Numbered from the stretch's first letter, positions 1-6,792 are shown. The stretch: DNA of 10,627 nt from Chloroflexota bacterium (GCA_016215145.1 JACRLA010000135.1:1-10627), one strand, 5' to 3'. Made by a program: numbers and translations. The notes: generated by a model from the sequence alone, not told the origin.

Positions 1-12
1 TCAGGGTCGTGT

Positions 13-110
13 CTCTAATCCGCATTTTGGCATTGTTCTGAAGGTGAACTTTCTTCCGCCAATAAACGGAGAAATGTTTGGGATGAGAAAAAGTTGAATG
101 CGGATTAGAG
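13..110. repeat. 98-bp region bounded by 14-bp perfect inverted repeats
   Basis: CTCTAATCCGCATT at 13-26 is repeated exactly in inverted orientation at 97-110 (AATGCGGATTAGAG), separated by 70 bp. The match stops at both ends of each arm, so these are discrete 14-bp arms and not the edge of a longer palindrome. The space between holds no convincing gene. The right arm lies about 40 bp upstream of the ribosome binding site of the LysM protein gene, so the element occupies its 5' untranslated or promoter region. It may be a small MITE-like element or a transcription-factor-scale symmetric site. The arm spacing fits a miniature element better than an operator. No target-site duplication was evident. 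Confidence 0.55.
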
Positions 111-150
111 CAACTCTCTCTCTCCACCAACAAAGCGTCCGATCTAAAAA

Positions 151-156
151 AAGGAG
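151..156 (+). promoter_or_regulatory. Shine-Dalgarno site that fixes the start of the LysM protein gene
   Basis: AAGGAG lies 7 nt before the ATG at 164, an ideal distance. The earlier in-frame ATG at 98 has no comparable site, lies inside the right arm of the inverted repeat, and would put 22 polar, basic residues before the signal peptide. The start at 164 is therefore preferred. Confidence 0.8.
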
Positions 157-163
157 CGTCACC

Positions 164-1621
164 ATGCGCCGCATTATTCTGATCCTTCTCACCGTCACAG
201 TTATCTTGTCCGCTTTTCCGATTCAAACGGTTGAAGCGCAGGGGGCAAATTACACCGTGCAGGCGGGTGACAACTTGTCGCGCATCGCGCGCAAGTTTGG
301 CGTGACGGTTGAGGCGATTCAAAAAGCGAACAACCTGAGCGGCACGGTGATCTTCATCGGGCAAGTGTTGATCATTCCGAACGGGGCGAGCGGCGCGGTA
401 ACAACAACGACAACGCCCCCCACAACGGTGACGGCGACACCTTCGTCAGCCGGTTCGGGATCGGCAATATATGTGGTGAAGCGCGGCGACAACTTATCGC
501 GCATCGCGCGCAGCTTCAACACCACCGTTCTCGCCATCCAAAAAGCAAATAAGCTGACGGGCGTGACGATCTTTGTGGGGCAAGTGTTGCTCATCCCCGA
601 TGCGAGCGGAAATGTATCAGGCACAACGTCAACGCCGACTCCGTCTACTACGACCACAACGACGACGGGCGGCGCGGCGGTTAATCATCTCGGCACAGAG
701 CGCGTGGTGTTAGCCGATTACATGATGTGGTACGACCCATCCACATTCGACGGCAACAAAACGTGGGACGTGCCATCGGCGGGCGCATACAACTCGGATG
801 ATTTTGGAACGATCCAGCGCCACATCCGCCACATCGCGCAGGCGCAGCAGGCGTGCCTTGATGGTTTCACTCCGCACTGGTACGGTCCTCAAGATTCGCG
901 CACGACCAATAACTTTAATAAATTGCTGCAAGCCTCTGGCGGGACAAATCTGCGGCACGCGATTGTGATTCAAACGAACATCGTGCCGGGTGCAACCGAG
1001 CAAATGATCATTGAGGCGATCAAGTACGTGATGAACAATTGGACGAGTAACGCCAACTATCTCAAGCTGGGCGGCAAGCCGTTGATCATCTTCACCGACA
1101 TGCCGCGCCCGTGGGGCAGCGACGCGGCGGCGTTAGCCGCTTGGACTCGAATCCGCGCCGCGGCCGATCCCAGCCGCAGCACGATCTGGATGGCGGAAGG
1201 TTTGGTGACGACGTTCAATCCATTGTTCGACGGATTGTATGCCTATCGCATTGACCACAGAGATTTTCCACAATCGTGGCTCAAGCAATCACGTTGGTCG
1301 AGCGCGCTGCGAAGCGTTGAAAGATCAAGCAACACGCCATTGTATTTTGCCGATACAATTGCGGCGGGCTTCGACGATACCAAGTCGGTGAACGCGCCGG
1401 GCGATCTGCGAAACGACGCGCCGCACTTTGCGCGGGATCGCCGGAGCGGGCAATACTATCGCGACACTTTCAGCGTCGTCACAAAAACCGGCGGCGACTT
1501 TTTATTTGTGAAGTCGTTCAACGAATGGATCGAAGGAACGGAGATCGAGCCGGGCAGGAGCTATGGCGATCTGTATTTAAATTTGACGTGCGAGTTGGGG
1601 AATAGGTATAGAGGGAAATAA
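164..1621 (+). CDS. Secreted protein with two LysM domains and a GH99/GH71-like domain
   Basis: This 485-residue protein is probably exported and held on cell-wall glycan while acting on a polysaccharide. Residues 1-25 are a Sec signal peptide: MRRIILILL begins a hydrophobic stretch and cleavage is likely after VEA. LysM modules lie at about 30-72 and 103-145 (YTVQAGDNLSRIA and YVVKRGDNLSRIA). They are joined by a Thr/Pro/Ser linker and followed by a Thr-rich linker to about residue 175. The rest (about 180-480) resembles GH99-like/GH71 TIM-barrel proteins, with an early DYMMWYDP strand, DGFTPHWYGP, and a late SFNEWIEGTEIEP motif. In that motif E454 and E457 have the NEWxE spacing of the GH99 catalytic pair. 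WbsX-type GH99-like domains share the motif, so the exact reaction and substrate are unknown. The last codons run into a purine-rich repeat, so the natural C-terminus may have been altered. Confidence 0.85.
   Translation: MRRIILILLTVTVILSAFPIQTVEAQGANYTVQAGDNLSRIARKFGVTVEAIQKANNLSGTVIFIGQVLIIPNGASGAVTTTTTPPTTVTATPSSAGSGSAIYVVKRGDNLSRIARSFNTTVLAIQKANKLTGVTIFVGQVLLIPDASGNVSGTTSTPTPSTTTTTTTGGAAVNHLGTERVVLADYMMWYDPSTFDGNKTWDVPSAGAYNSDDFGTIQRHIRHIAQAQQACLDGFTPHWYGPQDSRTTNNFNKLLQASGGTNLRHAIVIQTNIVPGATEQMIIEAIKYVMNNWTSNANYLKLGGKPLIIFTDMPRPWGSDAAALAAWTRIRAAADPSRSTIWMAEGLVTTFNPLFDGLYAYRIDHRDFPQSWLKQSRWSSALRSVERSSNTPLYFADTIAAGFDDTKSVNAPGDLRNDAPHFARDRRSGQYYRDTFSVVTKTGGDFLFVKSFNEWIEGTEIEPGRSYGDLYLNLTCELGNRYRGK
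251..598 (+). repeat. Tandem LysM-coding duplication inside the secreted protein gene
   Basis: The two LysM modules are encoded at about 251-379 and 470-598. They match at about 30 of 43 residues, and DNA blocks such as the one around GACAACTT(G/A)TCGCGCATCG are nearly identical. This points to an internal duplication, with a repeated Thr-rich linker after each copy. LysM modules bind N-acetylglucosamine-containing glycans such as peptidoglycan or chitin. Confidence 0.75.
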
Positions 1622-1682
1622 GGGAAACGGGAAGAGAGGGGAACAGGGAAACAAGGAAACAGGGAAATAAAGGAAATGAAGG
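1612..1682. repeat. Degenerate purine-rich repeat with GGGAAACA-type 8-mer units
   Basis: The stretch is almost pure A and G on the plus strand. It is built from units such as GGGAACA, GGGAAACA, AGGAAACA, GGGAAATA and AGGAAATGA, with a period close to 8 nt. It begins within the last codons of the LysM/GH99-like gene, contains that gene's TAA (1619-1621), fills the whole gap to the next gene, and supplies AAGGA at 1670-1674, 8 nt before the ATG at 1683. It has no coding potential of its own. The same kind of filler occurs between genes in some Chloroflexota genomes (recollection, not tested here). Confidence 0.65.
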
Positions 1683-2642
1683 ATGAAGAGGATGAACAGG
1701 ACTCGGCGGATTTTAGTTTCTACATTGATAATTGCTTTTGTGATCAGTGGCTGCGGACTCAACAGCGCAACGCCCACCGCCGCCCCACCCCCCACTGCCG
1801 CGCCCACGGCGGCTACTAAGGCGCGGAACACGGTGATTGTGCTGGGAGAGATCTCCGACGAACCCTCCAAGAAAATTGAACGTCTGCAACCATTAACGGA
1901 TTACGTGGGCAAGCGATTGGACAAAGTGGGCATCACGTCGGCGCAGATCAAGATCGCGCCCAACTTGGAGACGATGTCGCGCTGGCTCAAATCGGGCGAA
2001 GTGGATATTTACTTCGACAGCCCTTATCCGGCAATGTTGGTCAACGCCCAAAGCGACGCGCTGCCCATTCTGCGACGATGGCGGCGGGGCGAGGCGGAGT
2101 ATTACGCGGTGATCTTCGCCCGCAATGACAGCGGTGTCAATACACTAAACGATCTCAAAGGAAAAACTATCGGCTTGCAAGACGCCGGTTCCACATCCGG
2201 TTACTTGTTGCCGCTCAGCCTTTTGGTTAAGGGCGGTTTGAAAGCAGTGGAACTCAAAAGCGCCGAGATTAGCGCCCCTGCCGATCACGTTGGCTATGTC
2301 TTCACCAACGACGACGACAACACGATCCAATGGGTGATCAGCAAAAAAGTTGCCGCAGGCGCGGTGGACATTAGATCATATTCTAAAATTTCTGCCGACG
2401 GGCGATCCAAAATGATCGTCTTGGGCGAATCGGAAAAAGTGCCGCGCCAAGTGGTTATGGTTCGTCCCAATATAGACAAAGCCACACAAGAGATGATCTA
2501 CTCTTTGTTCACCGAAATGGAAAAATCTTCTGAAGGTCAGATCGCCCTGAAAGCATTTGACGAAACGACGCGCTTCGACGCGTTGCCCGTCGGCACGCTT
2601 GAACGCATGAAAGAACTCTACACACTGGTGATGAATCGCTAA
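1683..2642 (+). CDS. PhnD-like solute-binding lipoprotein
   Basis: This 319-residue protein is a predicted membrane-anchored binding protein of the phosphate/phosphite/phosphonate (PhnD) family. A basic N-terminus and hydrophobic stretch lead to a lipobox ISGC with Cys24 as the lipidated residue. A Pro/Ala/Thr tether covers about residues 28-46, and the two-lobe binding domain runs from about 50 to 315. Family signatures include DIYFDSPYPAMLV (109-120), DLKGKTIGLQD (158-167), STSGYLLPL (170-178) and the GAVDI segment (226-230) after the hinge. The start at ATG 1683 has AAGGA 8 nt upstream; ATG 1692 has its purine box too close. No PhnC or PhnE transporter genes follow. Instead the stop codon overlaps the start of a histidine kinase by 1 nt. 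I infer that it may present a ligand to that kinase and not feed an importer. The ligand is unknown. Confidence 0.85.
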   Translation: MKRMNRTRRILVSTLIIAFVISGCGLNSATPTAAPPPTAAPTAATKARNTVIVLGEISDEPSKKIERLQPLTDYVGKRLDKVGITSAQIKIAPNLETMSRWLKSGEVDIYFDSPYPAMLVNAQSDALPILRRWRRGEAEYYAVIFARNDSGVNTLNDLKGKTIGLQDAGSTSGYLLPLSLLVKGGLKAVELKSAEISAPADHVGYVFTNDDDNTIQWVISKKVAAGAVDIRSYSKISADGRSKMIVLGESEKVPRQVVMVRPNIDKATQEMIYSLFTEMEKSSEGQIALKAFDETTRFDALPVGTLERMKELYTLVMNR

Positions 2643-4090
2643 TGCATCGTTTGTCTTGGCACAACTTGCCGCTGGCTTCAAAACTCACGTTAGCGATCAC
2701 GCTCCTTGTTGTCTTGGCAGTGACCAGTGTGACACTGCTGGCGATTCAACGCGAGCAAAGTGATTTTCGCGACGACATGGAGGATGAAGCCGTCCTCCTG
2801 CTCAACATTCTTGCCTTCACCTCGTCAGACGCAATCTACAATCTGAACATTGATCGCTTGCAGGACATCATGGAAGAGTTGGGGCGAAGTGAGAAAGTCA
2901 TTGTCGCCGGACGTTTCTACGACAACGAAGGGCGGATCATCGCCGACGGAATCCGCAAGGCAACCACCTTTCAATTCGATCCGGATCCCTTTGGCAAACA
3001 GCTCGTAAACAGTGACGGCATCACCTTTCACTGGAAGGAAGATCAACTGCTCGCCGGTAAAGCGGTAGTCATCCAGAATCAAATTTTTGGCGCGGTCAGC
3101 ATCGGGCTGCCTACTGCACCCCTCGTCGCCAAAACGGAAACGATGCGCCAACAAGGACTCGCCATCGCCGCGATCATTATCATCGTCGGGGCGATCCTTG
3201 CTCTGCTCATCAGCCGCTCGATCACTGTGCCGCTCTCGCAAGTTGCAACCGCCAGTCAGCGCATTGCCCACGGCGATTTCACGCAACGCATCTCGGTGCA
3301 GGGCAACGATGAGATCGCCGCCCTCGCCAACGCTTTTAACCAGATGAGCCTGAGCTTGCAAGAGAACGAAGTGCTTAAGCAAGCAAATCATTTCAAGAGC
3401 GAACTGATCAGCATCGCCGCGCACGATCTCAAAAATCCGCTCACCACCGTGATCGGGTTTGCCGATTTGCTCAGAGACAGTGTGGGCAGCCCGACGGAAC
3501 AGAAAGAGATGATCGCGCATATCCTTGATTCGACACGGCGTATGCTGAACATCGTCAAGCGGCTACTGCAAAACGCCGCGCTGGAAAACGGTCACGTCAC
3601 TCTGAATCGCGCGCCCATTGACGCGGCGGTTCTGGTCGAAACGATCAAAGAACGGCGCGAGCTGCAAGCCTTACGCAAAAGTCAACAGTTGGTGTTCGAG
3701 ATTACTCAAAATGTTGTTGTGGATATTGACGAAGATCGAATGTTGGAATCGTTTGACAATCTGGTTGAAAACGCCATCAAGTATTCGCCGAGTGGCGCGA
3801 CGATCAATGTCTCGCTGAAGTGCAGTGAGGGCACGGCGCGTTTTGAAGTGCGCGACGAGGGGCAAGGGTTAAGCCGCGACGACATGGGGAAAATTTTTGG
3901 CAAGTTCCAACGCCTATCCTCTGTTCCCACCGACGGAGAAAGCTCCACCGGTTTGGGTTTGAGCATTGCCAAGCAGTTAGTAGAGACGCACGGCGGCAAG
4001 GTCTTTGCCGAAAGCGACGGCAAAGGCAGGGGAAGCGTTTTTGTTATTGAGTTGCCGTTGGTAAAAAATGAATCCAGCTATCGAAACTGA
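2642..4090 (+). CDS. Membrane-bound sensor histidine kinase (HAMP, HisKA, HATPase)
   Basis: This 482-residue kinase is predicted to sense an extracytoplasmic cue and autophosphorylate on histidine. TM1 is at about 14-35 and TM2 at about 172-191. Between them lies a sensor domain of roughly 135 residues, possibly Cache-like (YDNEGRIIAD at 93-102). HAMP covers about 191-243. The H box AAHDLKNPLTT places the phospho-acceptor at His261. The ATPase domain shows the N box DNLVENAIKYSP (372-383), G1 DEGQG (405-409), F box KIFGKF and G2 STGLGLSIAKQ (435-445). All key catalytic residues are present. The start overlaps the lipoprotein stop as TAATG, and the 3' end overlaps the next gene by 23 nt. There is no receiver domain in the protein and no response regulator in the window, so its phosphotransfer partner lies elsewhere. 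Confidence 0.93.
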   Translation: MHRLSWHNLPLASKLTLAITLLVVLAVTSVTLLAIQREQSDFRDDMEDEAVLLLNILAFTSSDAIYNLNIDRLQDIMEELGRSEKVIVAGRFYDNEGRIIADGIRKATTFQFDPDPFGKQLVNSDGITFHWKEDQLLAGKAVVIQNQIFGAVSIGLPTAPLVAKTETMRQQGLAIAAIIIIVGAILALLISRSITVPLSQVATASQRIAHGDFTQRISVQGNDEIAALANAFNQMSLSLQENEVLKQANHFKSELISIAAHDLKNPLTTVIGFADLLRDSVGSPTEQKEMIAHILDSTRRMLNIVKRLLQNAALENGHVTLNRAPIDAAVLVETIKERRELQALRKSQQLVFEITQNVVVDIDEDRMLESFDNLVENAIKYSPSGATINVSLKCSEGTARFEVRDEGQGLSRDDMGKIFGKFQRLSSVPTDGESSTGLGLSIAKQLVETHGGKVFAESDGKGRGSVFVIELPLVKNESSYRN

Positions 4091-4994
4091 TAATCTTGTA
4101 AAACAATACGGTGATATAACAGCCGTTGACAATTTGTCTCTGCGTGTCACGCCGGGTGAGATCTATGCATTCCTCGGTCTCAACGGCGCGGGGAAAACGA
4201 CGACGATTCGCATGTTACTGGGGATGGTCAAACCAACTTTCGGCGAAGCGCGCGTGCTGGGAAAAAGAATTCGTGTTGGCGAGAAGAAACCATGGGAGTC
4301 TGTTGGATATTTAGTTGAGACAGCAGACGCTTATCCCGAGCTCTCCGTGCGCGAGAACTTAGAAGCCATGCGCCGCCTTCGCCCCGGCACCGAGCCGAAA
4401 ACTGTGGAGCGTGTCATCGAACGTTTGAGATTAACCGAGTACGCAGATCGGCGCGCAGGCACGTTATCGCATGGCAACGCGCAGCGACTCGGGCTTGCCA
4501 AAGCGTTATTGCACAACCCCCAACTGCTGATCCTCGACGAGCCAGCCAATGGATTAGACCCGGCGGGGATTGTCGAAATACGCAACCTCCTCAACGAATT
4601 GGCGCACGAACAAGGTGTCACCGTCTTTATGTCGAGTCACATTTTGGGTGAGGTGTCCCGACTTGCCAATCGCATCGGCATTATTCATCAAGGGCGATTG
4701 CTGCAAGAACTTAACGTTGATGAACTCGAACAAAATCGGCGGCAACGACTCGTGATACGCACGCGAGATCCTCAGGCGGCTCGTTCTCTACTAATCAGCG
4801 CAGGTTTCGCCGCCGAGATGAAAGCCGATGGCGCAATCGAAGTAAGAGATATTTCGGCTATCGAAAATCCCGACGATATTGCCACTCGACTCGTCAATGC
4901 GGGTCACGCGCCGACGATGCTCAACGTTGAACAAGAAGACCTTGAACATTACTTTCTGAGACTCGTTGGCATGGAAGAAAGGGATGTGAAATGA
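4068..4994 (+). CDS. ABC-2-type transporter ATP-binding protein (BcrA/CcmA-like)
   Basis: This 308-residue ATPase powers the membrane protein encoded directly downstream. The N-terminal NBD (about 4-225) has Walker A GLNGAGKTT (37-45, Lys43), a signature loop of unusual form LSHGN (133-137), Walker B LLILDEP with catalytic Glu158, D-loop NGLDPAG and switch His191 in SSH. The Q-loop region reads VGYLVETADAYPELS, with Glu where many ABC proteins have Gln. Both departures are familiar in bacitracin-type and ABC-2 ATPases. A C-terminal extension of about 80 residues follows, as in that group. The ATG at 4068 lies inside the kinase gene. It is the only start giving the usual NBD N-terminus, and it has no strong Shine-Dalgarno, which suggests coupling. 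The export direction is inferred from family. The substrate is unknown. Confidence 0.92.
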   Translation: MNPAIETDNLVKQYGDITAVDNLSLRVTPGEIYAFLGLNGAGKTTTIRMLLGMVKPTFGEARVLGKRIRVGEKKPWESVGYLVETADAYPELSVRENLEAMRRLRPGTEPKTVERVIERLRLTEYADRRAGTLSHGNAQRLGLAKALLHNPQLLILDEPANGLDPAGIVEIRNLLNELAHEQGVTVFMSSHILGEVSRLANRIGIIHQGRLLQELNVDELEQNRRQRLVIRTRDPQAARSLLISAGFAAEMKADGAIEVRDISAIENPDDIATRLVNAGHAPTMLNVEQEDLEHYFLRLVGMEERDVK

Positions 4995-5764
4995 GCAACC
5001 TCGGTCAAGCCATCTGGGTTGAGTTTCTCAAAGCACGTCGTTCCAAAATGCCTCTGTTCACTACGCTCGGCTTCGCCATGCTGCCTCTCACCGGCGGCTT
5101 CTTTATGATCATCTTGAAGGATCCCGATCTCGCTCAACGCGTTGGCTTGATCAGTGCGAAAGCGCAAATTGCCATGGGGGTTGCCGACTGGCAAACCTAT
5201 CTCGGATTCCTCACCCAAGCCATAGCGATTGGCGGCATCGTCTTGTTTGGTTTTATTGGTAGTTGGGTGTTTGGTCGTGAGTATTCGGATCACACGGTGA
5301 AAGATTTGCTCGCCCTACCCACCTCACGGTCATCCATTGTGCTTGCCAAATTCGTCGTCATCGCTTTATGGACGACGGCGCTGACGCTGATGATCTGCCT
5401 CATCGCACTCGGAGTCGGCGCAGCAATTGCTCTCCCGCCAACACCGCCACAAATTATTTTGCGCGGTATGGCGACTCTATTGATCGCCTTCTGTTTAACT
5501 ATCCCTTTGATAACGCCCATAACTTTCTTCGCCAGTGCCGGGCATGGTTATCTGCCACCGATAGGCATAATGTTCCTTGTAATCTTTCTGGCGCAGGTCA
5601 TTGCCATCATTGGCTGGGGAGAATATTTTCCCTGGTCTATCCCTGCTTTATATTCACGAGGCGCAGCTCTTGGCGCGATCAGTTACGTGATTGTATTGCT
5701 AACGAGCATCATCGGAATAGCAGGTACTATCCTCTGGTGGGAATTGGCGGATCAAACGCATTAG
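4991..5764 (+). CDS. ABC-2-type transporter permease
   Basis: This 257-residue integral membrane protein is the partner of the ATPase immediately upstream, whose stop it overlaps by 4 nt (ATGA). A purine box GAAAGGG lies about 7 nt before the ATG. After a short cytoplasmic N-terminus with FLKARRSK there are about six hydrophobic segments: about 22-42, 70-92, 118-145, 158-180, 190-207 and 229-250. The segment FGREYSDHTVKDLLALPTSR (94-113) between the second and third is the cytoplasmic loop typical of ABC-2/BcrB-like permeases, thought to contact the ATPase. The likely role is export of a lipid, peptide or drug-like compound, or self-protection. The sequence does not identify the substrate. 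It is the last gene of the rightward operon. Confidence 0.88.
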   Translation: MSNLGQAIWVEFLKARRSKMPLFTTLGFAMLPLTGGFFMIILKDPDLAQRVGLISAKAQIAMGVADWQTYLGFLTQAIAIGGIVLFGFIGSWVFGREYSDHTVKDLLALPTSRSSIVLAKFVVIALWTTALTLMICLIALGVGAAIALPPTPPQIILRGMATLLIAFCLTIPLITPITFFASAGHGYLPPIGIMFLVIFLAQVIAIIGWGEYFPWSIPALYSRGAALGAISYVIVLLTSIIGIAGTILWWELADQTH

Positions 5765-5774
5765 CGTGGAAATG

Positions 5775-6614
5775 CTATAAGCCCACCAATCTCTCACTCA
5801 CCTCCCACAACCTCTTCGCTACATTTTCATCATACGACTCATCGGATGAGCGTTTCTCCTTCATGGTGTAGTGAAAATATCTTCCGCTCACCCCTTCCAC
5901 TTCGGGCGATGAGGCGAGATAGATCGAAGTGCGCGCGCCTTGTTCGTTAGTGAGACGCTGCCACATAAAAGCCATAAAGACGTTAACCAGAAAGCCGTTG
6001 TTCAAAGCAAAGTTGCTCGCCACAAAACCGGGGTGCAAACAATTGGCGGTGACAGTCGTTCCCTTGAGTCGCCGCGCGAGTTCGTAGGTGAATAACACAT
6101 TCGCCAGTTTTGAATTGCTATAAGTGAGCAGACCGTTGAAGAATCCCTTCTCACTTTGCAAATCGCCAAAGTTGATATGCCCACGATAGTGCGCGTTGGA
6201 AGAGACATTGACAATGCGCGCCTTCGGTTGTGCCTTCAACATATCCAGCAACAAATCTGTCAGCAGAAAATAGTTGAGATGGTTTAGCGCAAACGTCATC
6301 TCGTAACCGTCTACGCTCACTTTGCGATTCAGAAAGATCGCGCCTGCATTATTGACCAGCACATCGAGTTTCTGATATTTACTCGTGAACTCGCTCGCCA
6401 ATCTGCGAACTTCTTTTTGTGATGAGAGATCGGCGATGAGATAGGAGATCGCTTGATTGCCCGTTTGCGATTTAACAAGTGACGCCGCCTCTGCTGTGCG
6501 GCGTTCATGGCGCCCCACCATCACCACCTGCGCCCCCAATTTCGCCAAACCTATGGCAGTGTGCAAGCCAATGCCCGCGCTCGCGCCGGTGATTAAAACT
6601 GTTTTGTTTTTCAT
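5775..6614 (-). CDS. Short-chain dehydrogenase/reductase, retinol-dehydrogenase-like
   Basis: This 279-residue NAD(P)-dependent oxidoreductase has the classical SDR Rossmann fold. The cofactor motif TGASAGIG is at 9-16, the DLSS adenine-site segment at about 62-65, NNAG at 88-91, the structural Asn in ALNHLN (Asn111), Ser138/139 in NVSSNAH, and the catalytic YSNSK (Tyr165, Lys169). The PG motif follows at 195-196. The long C-terminal part and the overall pattern resemble RDH11-14/WWOX-type SDRs, which reduce or oxidise hydrophobic carbonyl or alcohol compounds. The substrate cannot be deduced. GAAGGG at 6623-6628 lies 8 nt upstream of the start and supports the ATG at 6614. The gene converges on the ABC-2 permease with only 10 bp between stops. 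A palindromic repeat begins about 20 bp upstream of its start. Confidence 0.92.
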   Translation of the reverse strand: MKNKTVLITGASAGIGLHTAIGLAKLGAQVVMVGRHERRTAEAASLVKSQTGNQAISYLIADLSSQKEVRRLASEFTSKYQKLDVLVNNAGAIFLNRKVSVDGYEMTFALNHLNYFLLTDLLLDMLKAQPKARIVNVSSNAHYRGHINFGDLQSEKGFFNGLLTYSNSKLANVLFTYELARRLKGTTVTANCLHPGFVASNFALNNGFLVNVFMAFMWQRLTNEQGARTSIYLASSPEVEGVSGRYFHYTMKEKRSSDESYDENVAKRLWEVSERLVGL

Positions 6615-6633
6615 TTTTATTACCCTTCACCGA

Positions 6634-6750
6634 ACTTACGCAAACCACGTTAGCGTCATTGCGAGTCTTCGAGAAGCAATCTCAAAACGTGACCGAGATT
6701 GCTTCGCAAAGTGCGCTCGCAATGACGATAGTGGCTCAATGTTCGTAAGT
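6634..6750. repeat. Nested palindromic MITE/REP-like repeat (CGTCATTGCGAG family)
   Basis: Three nested pairs of inverted arms are visible: ACTTACG at 6634-6640 with CGTAAGT at 6744-6750; CGTCATTGCGAG at 6654-6665 with CTCGCAATGACG at 6716-6727 (12/12); and GAAGCAATCTC at 6673-6683 with GAGATTGCTTC at 6695-6705 (11/11). CCAC at 6645-6648 also pairs with GTGG at 6731-6734. The core resembles a widespread bacterial palindromic repeat with CGTCATTGCGAG ends and a GAAGCAATC inner arm (recollection). No transposase is encoded. It lies in the divergent gap between the SDR and DUF2442 genes, so it could affect either promoter or form a stable hairpin in an upstream transcript. Confidence 0.8.
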
Positions 6751-6786
6751 CCCGCTTGAGTAAAGATTTGTTGTTGGAAAGGTTAT

Positions 6787-6792
6787 GAGGAG
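6787..6792 (+). promoter_or_regulatory. Strong Shine-Dalgarno site near the DUF2442 start
   Basis: GAGGAG is a near-ideal ribosome binding site. It lies 9 nt before an out-of-frame ATG at 6802 but 19 nt before the ATG at 6812 that opens the DUF2442 frame. The 6812 frame is closed just upstream by TGA at 6803-6805. The site therefore favours a 12-codon overlapping frame (6802-6840), or DUF2442 is initiated by coupling or from a suboptimal distance. Confidence 0.4.

Noticed and set aside
98..163. N-terminal extension of the LysM protein starting at ATG 98
   Set aside because: It has no ribosome binding site, overlaps the inverted-repeat arm, and would place charged residues before a standard signal peptide. 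ATG 164 has an ideal AAGGAG.
251..598. Short repeats read as a CRISPR-like array
   Set aside because: The two copies are in-frame LysM coding duplications with protein-level conservation, not identical repeats with unique spacers.
2825..3520. 231-codon open frame on the minus strand opposite the histidine kinase
   Set aside because: It lies wholly antisense to a well-supported kinase, is rich in His, Asp and Arg as expected of a shadow frame, and shows no domain pattern.
5756..5767. ACGC-ATTA-GCGT hairpin at the permease stop as a terminator
   Set aside because: The stem is only 4 bp and no T run follows on either strand.
5368..5871. 167-codon plus-strand frame across the permease and SDR ends
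   Set aside because: It overlaps two well-supported genes in other frames and has no recognisable motif or secretion signal.
6756..6786. Sigma-70-like promoter (TTGAGT with a TTAT-containing box) before DUF2442
   Set aside because: The boxes match poorly and the spacing of about 19 bp is outside the preferred range, so it is not supportable by eye.
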